Shown piece by piece: positions 6,168-13,311 of a DNA stretch of 29,181 nt. This DNA comes from DASVLX01 sp035552275 (GTDB lineage: Bacteria > Actinomycetota > Actinomycetes > Mycobacteriales > Pseudonocardiaceae), in NCBI GenBank assembly GCA_035552275.1, contig DASZLR010000081.1, forward strand, positions 1-29,181, read 5' to 3'. Each line of letters starts with the position of its first letter. Within the stretch, counting starts at the first letter, position 1. The position numbers and the translations under genes are program-made. Below the pieces are notes generated by a model. It was given only the letters and a program-made list of their open reading frames with translations. It was not told the origin of the DNA and did not search any database.

Positions 6168-7726
6168 GCCGCCTCCCGAGCCATCGCAGCGGTGAGAATG
6201 CCCTCCTGGTCGAAGGCGGACCCGTTACCGGTGTCGCGGTGGAACTCGCCGGTCAGCCGGCCCTCGCAGAGCACCAGAATCCGGTCGCACATGCCGATCA
6301 GCTCCGGCAGTTCGCTGGACACCACCACAATGGCGGTGCCCTGTTCGGCCAGCGAGTTCATCAGCGCGTGGATCTCCGCCTTGGCGCCGACGTCGATGCC
6401 GCGCGTCGGCTCGTCCAGCAGCAACAGCGATGGCCCGGCGAGCAGGCACTTGGCCAGCACCACCTTCTGCTGGTTGCCGCCGGAAAGGTTGCGCACCAAC
6501 GCCGTCTGGCTCGGCGTCTTCACCCGCAGCTCGCCGATCTTCGCGGCCACCGCGAGGCGCTCGGCCCGCCGGTCGACGGTCCGCCACGGCCGGACGTACC
6601 GGTCCAGCGCGACCAGCGTGGTGTTGAACCGAACAGTGTTGTCCAGCACCAGGCTTTTCGCCTTCCGGTCCTCGGCGACCAGCGCGACGCCGCGGCGGAT
6701 CGCCCGTCGCGGGCGGCTCGGTCGGTAGTGTCGGCCGCCCAGCGTCAGCTCGCCGTCGACGGCACCGCACGCCCCGTAGATCGCCTCCAGCACCTCGGTG
6801 CGGCCGGCGCCCATCAACCCGGCCAGGCCGACGATCTCGCCGGACCGGACCTGGAAGTCCAGCCCGCGCAACGCCCGCACGCCGCTACCCGGCTTCGGCG
6901 TGGTGGCCAGCCCGCGCACAGCCAGCCAGACCGGGCCGGTGGACCGCTGCTCCGGGGCGCGGGGGAACAGCTCGCCCAGTGGCCGGCCGACCATCATCGC
7001 GACCAGTTCGGCGGCGGTGGTCTCGGCCATCGCGCGCTCGCCGACGTAGCCGCCGTCGCGCAGCACGGTGACCGAGTCGGCGATCTCGGCCAGCTCCGCC
7101 AACCGGTGGGAGATGTAGATGACGCCGACACCCCGCGCGGTCAGCTCACGGATCACCGCGAACAGCCGGTGCACCTCGGAGTCGGCCAGCGCCGAGGTCG
7201 GCTCGTCCATCACCAGCAGCCGCAGGTTCAGGTTCAGCGCCTTGGCGACCTCGACCAACTGCCGCTCGGCGATGCCGCAGTCGCGCACCAGCGTGCGTGG
7301 CGGGACGCGCAGGCCGAGCTGGCCCAGCAGCTCGGCCGTGCGCGCCCGCATCACCCCTCGGTCGATCGTGCCGCGCGGCGTTCTGGGTTCCCGCCCGAGG
7401 AACACATTGTCCGCAATGGACAGTTCGGGCACCAGGTTCAGCTCCTGGTGGATCATGGCGATGCCGTGCCTGGCCGCGTCCTTGGGCGAGTGGATGAACA
7501 CCGGCTGGCCGTCGATCTCGATGCCGCCCTCGTAGTCGGCGTGCACCCCGGCGAGGATGTTCATCAGAGTCGACTTGCCGGCCCCGTTCTCGCCGAGTAG
7601 CGCGACGACCTCGCCGACGTGCACGGTGAGGCCGACGTCGCGCAGCGCCCGCACACCGGGGAAGGACTTGCTGACCGAGCGCATGGTCAGCAAGATCCTT
7701 CCCCGATCTCCCCGGTCAGGCCGCAT
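6164..7726 (-). CDS. Sugar ABC transporter ATP-binding protein, two ABC domains (RbsA-like)
   Basis: Two tandem ABC domains identify an RbsA/XylG-type CUT2 ATPase. The first has Walker A GENGAGKST, a divergent signature (GIAERQLVEVAKAL) and Walker B LLVMDEPTSAL. The second has a degenerate Walker A (LMGAGRTEVLEAIYG), the signature LSGGNQQKVVLAKCL and Walker B LLLLDEPTRGID. The degenerate second loop is normal for the family and suggests that one site does most hydrolysis. Start choice is uncertain. ATG 7726 gives 520 residues and overlaps the isomerase stop by 11 bases. TTG 7693 or ATG 7684, behind GGGGAAGG, would give the more usual length of 506-509. Confidence 0.92.
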   Translation of the reverse strand: MRPDRGDRGRILLTMRSVSKSFPGVRALRDVGLTVHVGEVVALLGENGAGKSTLMNILAGVHADYEGGIEIDGQPVFIHSPKDAARHGIAMIHQELNLVPELSIADNVFLGREPRTPRGTIDRGVMRARTAELLGQLGLRVPPRTLVRDCGIAERQLVEVAKALNLNLRLLVMDEPTSALADSEVHRLFAVIRELTARGVGVIYISHRLAELAEIADSVTVLRDGGYVGERAMAETTAAELVAMMVGRPLGELFPRAPEQRSTGPVWLAVRGLATTPKPGSGVRALRGLDFQVRSGEIVGLAGLMGAGRTEVLEAIYGACGAVDGELTLGGRHYRPSRPRRAIRRGVALVAEDRKAKSLVLDNTVRFNTTLVALDRYVRPWRTVDRRAERLAVAAKIGELRVKTPSQTALVRNLSGGNQQKVVLAKCLLAGPSLLLLDEPTRGIDVGAKAEIHALMNSLAEQGTAIVVVSSELPELIGMCDRILVLCEGRLTGEFHRDTGNGSAFDQEGILTAAMAREAA

Positions 7727-9134
7727 CGCCGAAGCCGTCATAGTCGATGCCGAGCAGGTCGCAGGCCTGGCGCAGTTCGGCCACATGCTCGCCGGGCACC
7801 GCGTGGATGTGGTTGGCGCCGAACCGGGCCAGGAAGTCGGTGGCGTCGGTGTGCAGCCGGGCGAACGCGTGCGGCCACTCGAAGGTGGACTGGCGCATCA
7901 TCGCCTCGTTGACGGCGTTCTCGTACTGCTCGAACTCGGCGCGCACCACCTGCATCCGGTAGCGGCCGTCGCGGCGGGTCAGCCGAGCCAGCGTGAACGA
8001 GCCGGGCGCGGCGAGATGGTGCACGGACGCACCGCCGGCCGGGAAGTAGAACACCTCGGGATAGAGGTGGGTGCGGGCCAGATTCTCCGCCGGATCGGCT
8101 GACCGGGCGGCGAACCAGGTGGCGTGCTGGCCGGAGTTGCACAGGTCCCAGACATCCCGGTCGGCGTGGTAGTGCCGGACGTCGGCGAACAGCACCGGGG
8201 TGTCGGACAGGCCCTTGAGCAGCTGCATGGTCAGCGCTCCGTCCATATCGGACTCGGTGGCGGTGACATGGGTCGGCTTGGGCCCGTCCCAGTCGTACGG
8301 GTCGTTGAGGAACGCCTCGGCGATGTCCATGGTGGCGAAGTTCGCGGTCAGCTCCGGCTGGCCCTTGATCCCGGAGAAGTCCAGGTTCCACTCGTCGATC
8401 AGTTCGCGCAGCGCGTAGTACGACCGGATCTGCCGTTCCAGCAGCTCGGGAGTCAGCCGGTCACCGTCGTAGTGGACCTTGGCGGCGTGCCGTTCCAACC
8501 ATTCGCGCGCGGCGGTGACCTTGCCCTGCTCCACGGTGGCCGATCGGCGGACGATCTCCCACTGGTCGATCTCCTCCACGTCGACGCCGAAGGTGCGCAT
8601 CCACTGGTCGGTGTTGGCGACGGCGGTGTACATGCCCATCGGCCGGCCGCCGAACCGGCCGAAGGTGGACCCGCGCAGCCGGGAGACCGCGCCGGCCGCG
8701 CGCACCGCGACCAGCACCCGGTCCCGGGTGGCCGGATCGCCGATGTCGCCCCACGCGCGGCTGTGCACCCGGCCGAGCTGGTCAAGCCCGCCGCCGCCGG
8801 CGAGCATGCCGACCATGCCGGGATACCGCGGGTCGATGTTGGCCATCAGCAGCAACGGGCCGCTGGTGGCATCGGCGGCGAGCATGGTGAAGTGCGGGAA
8901 CGTCCAGACCGCGTAGTGGAAGATGGTCAGCTCGGGCCGCTGGTCGGCCAGCCAGCGGGCCTGCGAAGTGGCCAGCTGGTTGGTCCAGGCGATCTCCGGG
9001 GCGACGACGACCTCATGGCCGGCGTCGCGCAGCACGCCGGCCAGGTGAGCGGTGGCGTTGTCGATGAAGCCGGCCACGTCCCGGTGCACGTAGTCCCGCC
9101 CGTCCGACAGCGACAGGATGCCGATCCGCGCCAC
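7716..9134 (-). CDS. L-fucose/L-arabinose isomerase family sugar isomerase
   Basis: The 472-residue protein has the Rossmann-like N-terminal part of the fucose/arabinose isomerase superfamily (RIGILSLSDGRDYVH) and a C-terminal catalytic barrel. Likely metal ligands are Glu294 (TATESDMDG), Asp318 (VLFADVRHYH) and His442 (GANHIHAVPG), matching the Glu-Asp-His set of FucI. It would interconvert an aldose and its ketose in the cytoplasm, feeding the FGGY kinase of the same operon. FucI-type enzymes act on L-fucose and D-arabinose, and relatives act on L-arabinose, so specificity is open. The start is GTG 9134, with GAGGAGG six bases upstream. It is the first gene of the operon. Confidence 0.85.
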   Translation of the reverse strand: MARIGILSLSDGRDYVHRDVAGFIDNATAHLAGVLRDAGHEVVVAPEIAWTNQLATSQARWLADQRPELTIFHYAVWTFPHFTMLAADATSGPLLLMANIDPRYPGMVGMLAGGGGLDQLGRVHSRAWGDIGDPATRDRVLVAVRAAGAVSRLRGSTFGRFGGRPMGMYTAVANTDQWMRTFGVDVEEIDQWEIVRRSATVEQGKVTAAREWLERHAAKVHYDGDRLTPELLERQIRSYYALRELIDEWNLDFSGIKGQPELTANFATMDIAEAFLNDPYDWDGPKPTHVTATESDMDGALTMQLLKGLSDTPVLFADVRHYHADRDVWDLCNSGQHATWFAARSADPAENLARTHLYPEVFYFPAGGASVHHLAAPGSFTLARLTRRDGRYRMQVVRAEFEQYENAVNEAMMRQSTFEWPHAFARLHTDATDFLARFGANHIHAVPGEHVAELRQACDLLGIDYDGFGDAA

Positions 9135-9189
9135 GACGACCCTCCTCGTTGAGAATCCTGATCTGGGAAATCACTGTGCAATCAAACCA

Positions 9190-9209
9190 CTGAGAAATCG
9201 ATTTCTCAG
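9190..9209. promoter_or_regulatory. LacI-type operator, perfect 20-bp palindrome
   Basis: CTGAGAAATCGATTTCTCAG is a perfect palindrome with the central CG expected of LacI-family sites (here ATCGAT). It begins one base downstream of the -10 hexamer of the operon promoter and covers the predicted start site, so a bound repressor would block transcription. The divergent LacI gene is the obvious source of the repressor. Confidence 0.8.
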
Positions 9210-9210
9210 C

Positions 9211-9239
9211 ACGGTACGGCGCGCGCGGGCCGGTGTCAA
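9211..9239 (-). promoter_or_regulatory. Promoter of the sugar operon
   Basis: The leftward strand shows a consensus -35 TTGACA (9239-9234), a 17-bp spacer and -10 TACCGT (9216-9211). The predicted start near 9204 lies inside the palindromic operator and about 70 bases upstream of the isomerase GTG. Nearly full consensus is unusual for an actinobacterial promoter and fits a strong, repressed promoter. Confidence 0.75.
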
Positions 9240-9300
9240 TCGGGGTTATGCTTGGCAACCACTACGACCTGGTCAGCTTGGCCGGCCCTAGTATTGATCT

Positions 9301-9320
9301 TGAAGAAACCGATCTCTCGA
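9301..9320. promoter_or_regulatory. Second, degenerate LacI-type operator before lacI
   Basis: The core AGAAACCGATCTCT (9304-9317) matches 12 of 14 bases of the core of the perfect operator (AGAAATCGATTTCT), with the same centre. It lies 32-51 bases upstream of the lacI start and about 111 bp from the first site. Autoregulation of lacI, or looping between the two sites, would be expected if it is bound. Confidence 0.55.
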
Positions 9321-9331
9321 CCGGAGAGATC
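9311..9331. promoter_or_regulatory. Inverted repeat in the lacI leader
   Basis: GATCTCTC (9311-9318) and GAGAGATC (9324-9331) are perfect inverted repeats around GACCG. The left arm overlaps the degenerate operator. It could form a small hairpin in the lacI leader 20 bases before the start codon, or offer an alternative repressor site. Function is unproven. Confidence 0.4.
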
Positions 9332-9351
9332 CTTCAGCGAGGCGGCCGACC

Positions 9352-10350
9352 ATGGCACATGTGACGATCCGCGATGTCGCGGCCCTGGCCGGGGTGTCCA
9401 CGGCGACGGTGTCCCGGGTCTTCAACGACGATCCGCGGGTGGCCGGCGAACTGCGCGAGCGGGTGGTCGAGGCGGCCGGGCGGCTGGGCTACCGGCCCAA
9501 CGGGCAGGCGCGCTCGCTGCGCACCCAGGCCACCAAGGTGCTCGGCCTGATCATCTCGGACATCCAGAACCCGTTCTTCACCGCGCTGGTGCGCGGGGTC
9601 GAGGACGCGGCGAGTCAGCGGGACTACTCGGTGGTGCTGGCCAACGCGGATGAGGACGTGGCCAAGGAGTTGCGCTACCTGGAGGTCACCGCGGCGGAGC
9701 GGATGGCCGGGGTGATCCTCTCCCCGGCGTCGACCAGCCACAGTCAGGTGAATCTGCTGCTGGACCGGGGAATCCCGGTGGTGGTGATCGACCGGAGAAT
9801 TCGGTCCGCCGAGGTGGACAGCGTCACGGTGAACAACCAGAAGGCGGCGCGCGAGGCGGTCACGCATCTGGTGGCGGCCGGCGCTCGGCGGATCGGCATG
9901 ATCGCCGGGCCGCCGGACATCTCCACCGCGGCCGACCGGCTGGCCGGCTACCGCGCCGCGATCAAGGCCGCCGGGCTGCCGACCGACGCGGATCTGGTGG
10001 TGCGCGGCGATTTCCGGCTCGACGGTGGGAAGGCGGCGGCGCGGACACTGCTGGCGGCGCGGCCGCGCCCGGACGCGCTGTTCGTGGCCAACAACCTGAT
10101 GATGGTCGGCGCCCTGCAGACCATCGCCGACAGCGGCCTGTCCGTGCCGGACGACATGCTGCTGGCCGGCTTTGACGAGATGAGCTGGGCCGGCTTCGCC
10201 CCGCCGCTCACCCTGATCGAGCAGCCCACCTACGACATCGGCAGGCACGCCGCGGAACTGTTGCTGCGCCGGATATCCGGCGAGGACTTCCCCATCCAGC
10301 GAGTGGTCCTCCCGGCCACGCTCACCGTCCGCCAGTCCAGTTCGCGCTAG
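9352..10350 (+). CDS. LacI family transcriptional regulator of the sugar operon
   Basis: The 332-residue protein begins with the LacI helix-turn-helix (VTIRDVAALAGVSTATVSRV, residues 4-23). The hinge helix follows (about 45-60), and then the two-lobed sugar-binding domain: VLGLIISDIQNPFFTALVRG, VVVIDRRI, RRIGMIAGPP and GFDEMSWAG. In this family sugar or sugar phosphate usually lowers operator affinity. It is divergent from the operon, and the two palindromes between them carry the central CG typical of LacI sites. ATG 9352 follows GAGGCGG at about 8 bases. Its TAG overlaps the stop of the convergent monooxygenase gene within CTAG. Confidence 0.94.
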   Translation: MAHVTIRDVAALAGVSTATVSRVFNDDPRVAGELRERVVEAAGRLGYRPNGQARSLRTQATKVLGLIISDIQNPFFTALVRGVEDAASQRDYSVVLANADEDVAKELRYLEVTAAERMAGVILSPASTSHSQVNLLLDRGIPVVVIDRRIRSAEVDSVTVNNQKAAREAVTHLVAAGARRIGMIAGPPDISTAADRLAGYRAAIKAAGLPTDADLVVRGDFRLDGGKAAARTLLAARPRPDALFVANNLMMVGALQTIADSGLSVPDDMLLAGFDEMSWAGFAPPLTLIEQPTYDIGRHAAELLLRRISGEDFPIQRVVLPATLTVRQSSSR

Positions 10351-11708
10351 GTTGACGGCGGTGGGCCGGCGGCGAGACCGGTCGCCGCGCCGTGACGTGC
10401 GGCGACAACGCTGAGCAGCACCGACGGCGTCAGCAGGGCCGCCGGGTGCCGGACCATGTTGAGCACGTCGAGAAACGCGGCCTGGGCCCGACGGTCGCGG
10501 GCGCCGGCGGCGAGCACCCGGTCCAGGTAGCGCGCGAGCAGCCGTTGACGACGCGTCGGCGGCGGACCGTCGGTGCTCGGATAGCTCATGTCGGACGTGG
10601 TGGCCAGCAGCCACGGCACGGTGTGCAGTGCGGCCAGCTCGCGATGGAACAGCCGCGCCAGCCGGTCCGGCCGGTCGACAGTCCTCATAAGACACTCATC
10701 GAGCAGCCGCGCGCTCAGCGCCGCGACCGTCATTCCCTGCCCGTAGATGGGATTGAAGGTGCACGCGGCATCGCCGATGGCGAGCACGTTGGCCGGCAGG
10801 CCGGATACCTGGTCGAAGCGACGGCGGTGGTTGACGGTCGAGTTGCTGCACGCCACCGGCGTCAGCGGTTCCGCGTCCGCGAGCACCTCAGCGAGATACG
10901 AGGTGTCCAGCGAGCGGGCGAACGGGAGGAATTCGGTGTCGGCCGCGCTGGGGCGATCGGCGCCCACTCCGCTGAGGGTGACGATCCACTGGCCGTTCTC
11001 GATCGGGGCGATCACGCCGCCTCGGGTCACCGACGGACCGAGCGGCAGGGCGTAGCAGCCCCGCCAGTTCCGTGATCCGGGCGATTCCGGCAGCCGATAT
11101 CGCCGGGTGGCGTAGCCGAAGTGCGCGTCGATGACTGTTTCCGGGATCGGCGGGCAGCCCAGGCTCGCCATCCACCGGGACAGCCGGGACGCCCGCCCGG
11201 ACGCGTCGACGACGAGATCGACGCCGAGTTCGCAGGTGGTCTGGTCAGCCAGGTTCCGAATTGTCACCGACTCGACGCGGCGCCGGTCGCCGGTCAGCGC
11301 ATCGGCCTGGTGTCGCGCCACCAGTCGCACATTCGGCCGCGCCAGCACGGCGTCCCTGATCGTGGCCTCGATCAGCGGCCGGCTCGCGCCGATCACGGTC
11401 AGTCCGGAATCGAACCGCAGACCCCAGCCATGTCGGGTGGCGATGGCCAGATCCGCGCCGACGTCGACCTGATGACCACCACGGTCGCGCAGCGCGGCGG
11501 CGAATCCGGGCAACAGGTCTTCGACGGTCCGCAGGCCACGGGCGAACAGCGCGTGCACATGGCTGCCCTGCGGGATTCCGGCGCGATGCCCCGGTTCGAC
11601 GGGAATGCGATCACGGTCGACGAGCACGACCTCGGTGTGGTGACCGGCAAGGACCCGCGCAGCGAGCAGACCGGCGATGCCGGCGCCGATGACCACCGCC
11701 CTTGTCAT
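10347..11708 (-). CDS. FAD-dependent oxidoreductase/monooxygenase
   Basis: The 453-residue product has an N-terminal dinucleotide-binding fold (TRAVVIGAGIAGLLAARVLA, GxGxxG at 8-13, acidic end at EVVLVDRD). A second FAD contact is AIGDAACTFNPIYGQGMTVA, the GD motif of flavoprotein hydroxylases. A DLVVDASGRASRLSRW stretch matches the DG-type motif. This places it with class A flavin monooxygenase-like or geranylgeranyl reductase-like proteins. The substrate is unknown, and no biosynthetic cluster surrounds it. The start is ATG 11708, just before the GxGxxG motif, with a GGGGCGGG element upstream. It is convergent with lacI. Confidence 0.82.
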   Translation of the reverse strand: MTRAVVIGAGIAGLLAARVLAGHHTEVVLVDRDRIPVEPGHRAGIPQGSHVHALFARGLRTVEDLLPGFAAALRDRGGHQVDVGADLAIATRHGWGLRFDSGLTVIGASRPLIEATIRDAVLARPNVRLVARHQADALTGDRRRVESVTIRNLADQTTCELGVDLVVDASGRASRLSRWMASLGCPPIPETVIDAHFGYATRRYRLPESPGSRNWRGCYALPLGPSVTRGGVIAPIENGQWIVTLSGVGADRPSAADTEFLPFARSLDTSYLAEVLADAEPLTPVACSNSTVNHRRRFDQVSGLPANVLAIGDAACTFNPIYGQGMTVAALSARLLDECLMRTVDRPDRLARLFHRELAALHTVPWLLATTSDMSYPSTDGPPPTRRQRLLARYLDRVLAAGARDRRAQAAFLDVLNMVRHPAALLTPSVLLSVVAARHGAATGLAAGPPPST

Positions 11709-11853
11709 GCCAGCCCGCCCCGTTGCGATCGACTGCGATGGACACAGCCGCGCGAGTGTAGCGAGTTCGGGCCGACTCGACATCGAAACCGCTGGCCGGT
11801 GTGGCGGCGGGCCGCCGCGCTCTAGGCTGTCCGTCACTACGGTGGGAGGCGTC

Positions 11854-12357
11854 TTGGACGGGCAGCGGGACATGCGGGTCTCGGACCGCGATCGGGAGGC
11901 GGCCGTGCAGCGCCTTCGGCTCGCGCACAACGAAGGCCGGCTGAAACTGGATGAATACGACAACCGGATCACGCTGGCTTACCAGTCGGTGACCTACGGG
12001 GATCTCGCCGACCTGTTCGCGGATCTGCCGGCGCCCCAACCAGGTGCGGTGGCCACGCCGGTAGCTGCGGTGCCGCCGGCAGCACAGCGGCCCTATCGAC
12101 CACCGAGCCCGCCGTCACCCGTCACCCGGGGCGACGTGCCGGGCTGGATCAAGGTGCTGTGGGCGATCTGGGGTTCGGTCCTACTGATCAACCTCACGGT
12201 GTGGGGCCTGGTCAGCCTGTCCGACTTCCATCTGGAGTACTTCTGGCCGATGTGGCTGGGCGTGCCGACCATCGTGCTCGGCGGCCTGTCGGCCGCGGCC
12301 ACCTCCGCCCGGCGGGCGAAACTGGAACGTCGAGCCCGCCGCCAGCTCGGCGGCTAG
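11854..12357 (+). CDS. DUF1707 (SHOCT-like) membrane protein
   Basis: The 167-residue protein has an N-terminal DUF1707 domain (MRVSDRDREAAVQRLRLAHN, then EGRLKLDEYDNRI and YGDLADLFADLP). A Pro-rich linker follows, and then two transmembrane segments (WIKVLWAIWGSVLLINLTVW and FWPMWLGVPTIVLGGL), ending in a basic tail. DUF1707 proteins are common in Actinobacteria and have no established function. TTG 11854 is preferred because GGGAGG lies four bases upstream and it gives the usual short extension before the domain. ATG 11872 is the alternative. A TAGGCT hexamer at 11823-11828 may be the -10. Confidence 0.8.
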   Translation: MDGQRDMRVSDRDREAAVQRLRLAHNEGRLKLDEYDNRITLAYQSVTYGDLADLFADLPAPQPGAVATPVAAVPPAAQRPYRPPSPPSPVTRGDVPGWIKVLWAIWGSVLLINLTVWGLVSLSDFHLEYFWPMWLGVPTIVLGGLSAAATSARRAKLERRARRQLGG

Positions 12358-12390
12358 TGCTGGCTAGTCGCGGCTAGTTCCGGTTTAGTC
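12351..12390. repeat. 10-bp tandem repeat, 4 copies, between convergent genes
   Basis: Copies with core GGCTAGT occur at 12352, 12362 and 12372, and a degenerate GGTTTAGT at 12382, with an exact 10-bp period. The array includes the DUF1707 stop and the rbfA stop. It supplies stop codons in several frames. No hairpin terminator is visible between these convergent genes. Confidence 0.65.
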
Positions 12391-12837
12391 GCTGGGCTCG
12401 TCGTCCTCGCGCGGAACGCGGTACGGATCGGGATCGCCGGCGTGCTGGGCGCCGTTGGCCAACCGGGCCACCTCGGCGTCCAACGCCTGCGCCTTGGCCA
12501 GCAGCTCGTCAATCCGGCGGGAGTCGGTCGGCACCGTGTCCGCGACGAAGGTCAGCGTCGGGGTGAACCGAACCCCGGTGCCCTGCCCGACCAGCGTGCG
12601 CAGCCGGCCGCGCGCCGATTCCAGCGCGATCGCCGCGCCGACCGCGTCCGGAGCACTATCCCACTGATCCGGCAGCACGGTGTAGTAAACGGTCGCGTCG
12701 TGCAGGTCGCCGGTGACCTTCGCGTCGGTCACCGTCACCTTCGCCAGTCGCGGATCCTTGACCTCGTGCTCCAGCGCGTGCGCGACGATCTGCGCGATGC
12801 GCTTGGCGAGCCTGCGGGCGCGCGGTGCGTCAGCCAC
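12385..12837 (-). CDS. rbfA: Ribosome-binding factor A
   Basis: The 150-residue protein has the single KH-like fold of RbfA (RARRLAKRIAQIVAHALEHE, DPRLAKVTVTDAKVTGDL, ATVYYTVL, RFTPTLTFVADT). RbfA binds the 30S precursor near the 16S rRNA 5' end and helps maturation. There is an acidic C-terminal tail typical of actinobacteria (DPDPYRVPREDDEPSD). The start is GTG 12837, behind GGGGAGAGG. It is the last gene of the rimP-nusA-ylxR-infB-ylxP-rbfA cluster; the usual downstream genes (DHH phosphoesterase, truB) are not adjacent here. Confidence 0.95.
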   Translation of the reverse strand: MADAPRARRLAKRIAQIVAHALEHEVKDPRLAKVTVTDAKVTGDLHDATVYYTVLPDQWDSAPDAVGAAIALESARGRLRTLVGQGTGVRFTPTLTFVADTVPTDSRRIDELLAKAQALDAEVARLANGAQHAGDPDPYRVPREDDEPSD

Positions 12838-12854
12838 GGCACCTCTCCCCTCTC

Positions 12855-12884
12855 CTCAAATCCCAGCTGCTCAAATCCCAGCTC
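12855..12884. repeat. 15-bp tandem repeat, 2 copies
   Basis: CTCAAATCCCAGCTG and CTCAAATCCCAGCTC are adjacent and differ only at the last base. They occupy most of the spacer between ylxP and rbfA and touch the ylxP stop codon. Confidence 0.65.
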
Positions 12885-13179
12885 ACTCGTCGTCCGGGCC
12901 CAGCAGACGGTGCCGAGCCGACAGCAGTTCCAGTTCGGGCCGCCCGGCCACCAGCCGCTCGCAGGCGTCCAGCAGCTCACGGACATGCCCGTTGTCGGCG
13001 GCCACCGCGGCCACGCCGATCAGCGCCCGACGGTGCAGGTCGAGATGACCGGCCTCGGCCACCGCGACCTCGAACCGGCGGCGCAGCTCGGCCAGCACCG
13101 GCCGCACCATGGACCGCTTCTGCTTGAGCGACCGCACATCCCCGAGCAGAACGTCCAGTTCCAACACACCCACGTACAC
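12883..13179 (-). CDS. ylxP: YlxP family protein (DUF503)
   Basis: The 98-residue protein matches the DUF503/YlxP pattern: VGVLELDVLLGDVRSLKQKR near the start, RPVLAELRRRFEVAVAEAGH, then a VAAVAADNGHVRELLD stretch. Position between infB and rbfA is the same as in Bacillus (ylxP), supporting the call. The role is poorly defined, probably in ribosome maturation or RNA binding. GTG 13179 gives the family's usual length; the upstream frame continues but lacks family similarity. It is separated from infB by a strong hairpin and a small tandem repeat. Confidence 0.88.
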   Translation of the reverse strand: MYVGVLELDVLLGDVRSLKQKRSMVRPVLAELRRRFEVAVAEAGHLDLHRRALIGVAAVAADNGHVRELLDACERLVAGRPELELLSARHRLLGPDDE

Positions 13180-13202
13180 GACAGTGCCCCCGTTCGAACA
13201 GG

Positions 13203-13243
13203 TCCACAGTGAACGTTCCACAGTGAACGTCCGCAGTGGACAG
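13203..13243. repeat. 14-bp tandem repeat, 2 exact copies plus a degenerate third
   Basis: TCCACAGTGAACGT occurs at 13203-13216 and 13217-13230 without change, followed by CCGCAGTGGACAG. The first and third copies also make an inverted GTCCAC/GTGGAC pair. It lies in the infB-ylxP spacer, just upstream of ylxP. Confidence 0.7.
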
Positions 13244-13251
13244 ACTCTCGG

Positions 13252-13282
13252 GTCGGGGCCGGTGGGGGAAACCGGCCCCGAC
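13252..13282 (-). terminator. Strong hairpin between infB and ylxP (terminator or attenuator)
   Basis: GTCGGGGCCGGT (13252-13263) and ACCGGCCCCGAC (13271-13282) form a perfect 12-bp stem around a 7-base loop. It follows the infB stop by 29 bases in the leftward direction. No U tract follows, as is common for actinobacterial terminator-like hairpins. It may cut transcription into ylxP-rbfA or stabilise the infB message end. Confidence 0.6.
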
Positions 13283-13311
13283 ACGAGCGATCACGCCGGG
13301 ACGCCGAGCTC

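Noticed and set aside
9190..9209. The perfect palindrome considered as a transposon end or attachment site
   Set aside because: There is no transposase or integrase, and its place directly after a consensus promoter beside a LacI gene explains it as an operator.
10347..11708. FAD monooxygenase considered as part of an antibiotic gene cluster
   Set aside because: No synthase, tailoring partner or transporter lies beside it; neighbours are lacI and a DUF1707 gene.
12358..12384. A hairpin terminator between DUF1707 and rbfA
   Set aside because: Only direct 10-bp repeats are present; no inverted repeat of useful length was found.
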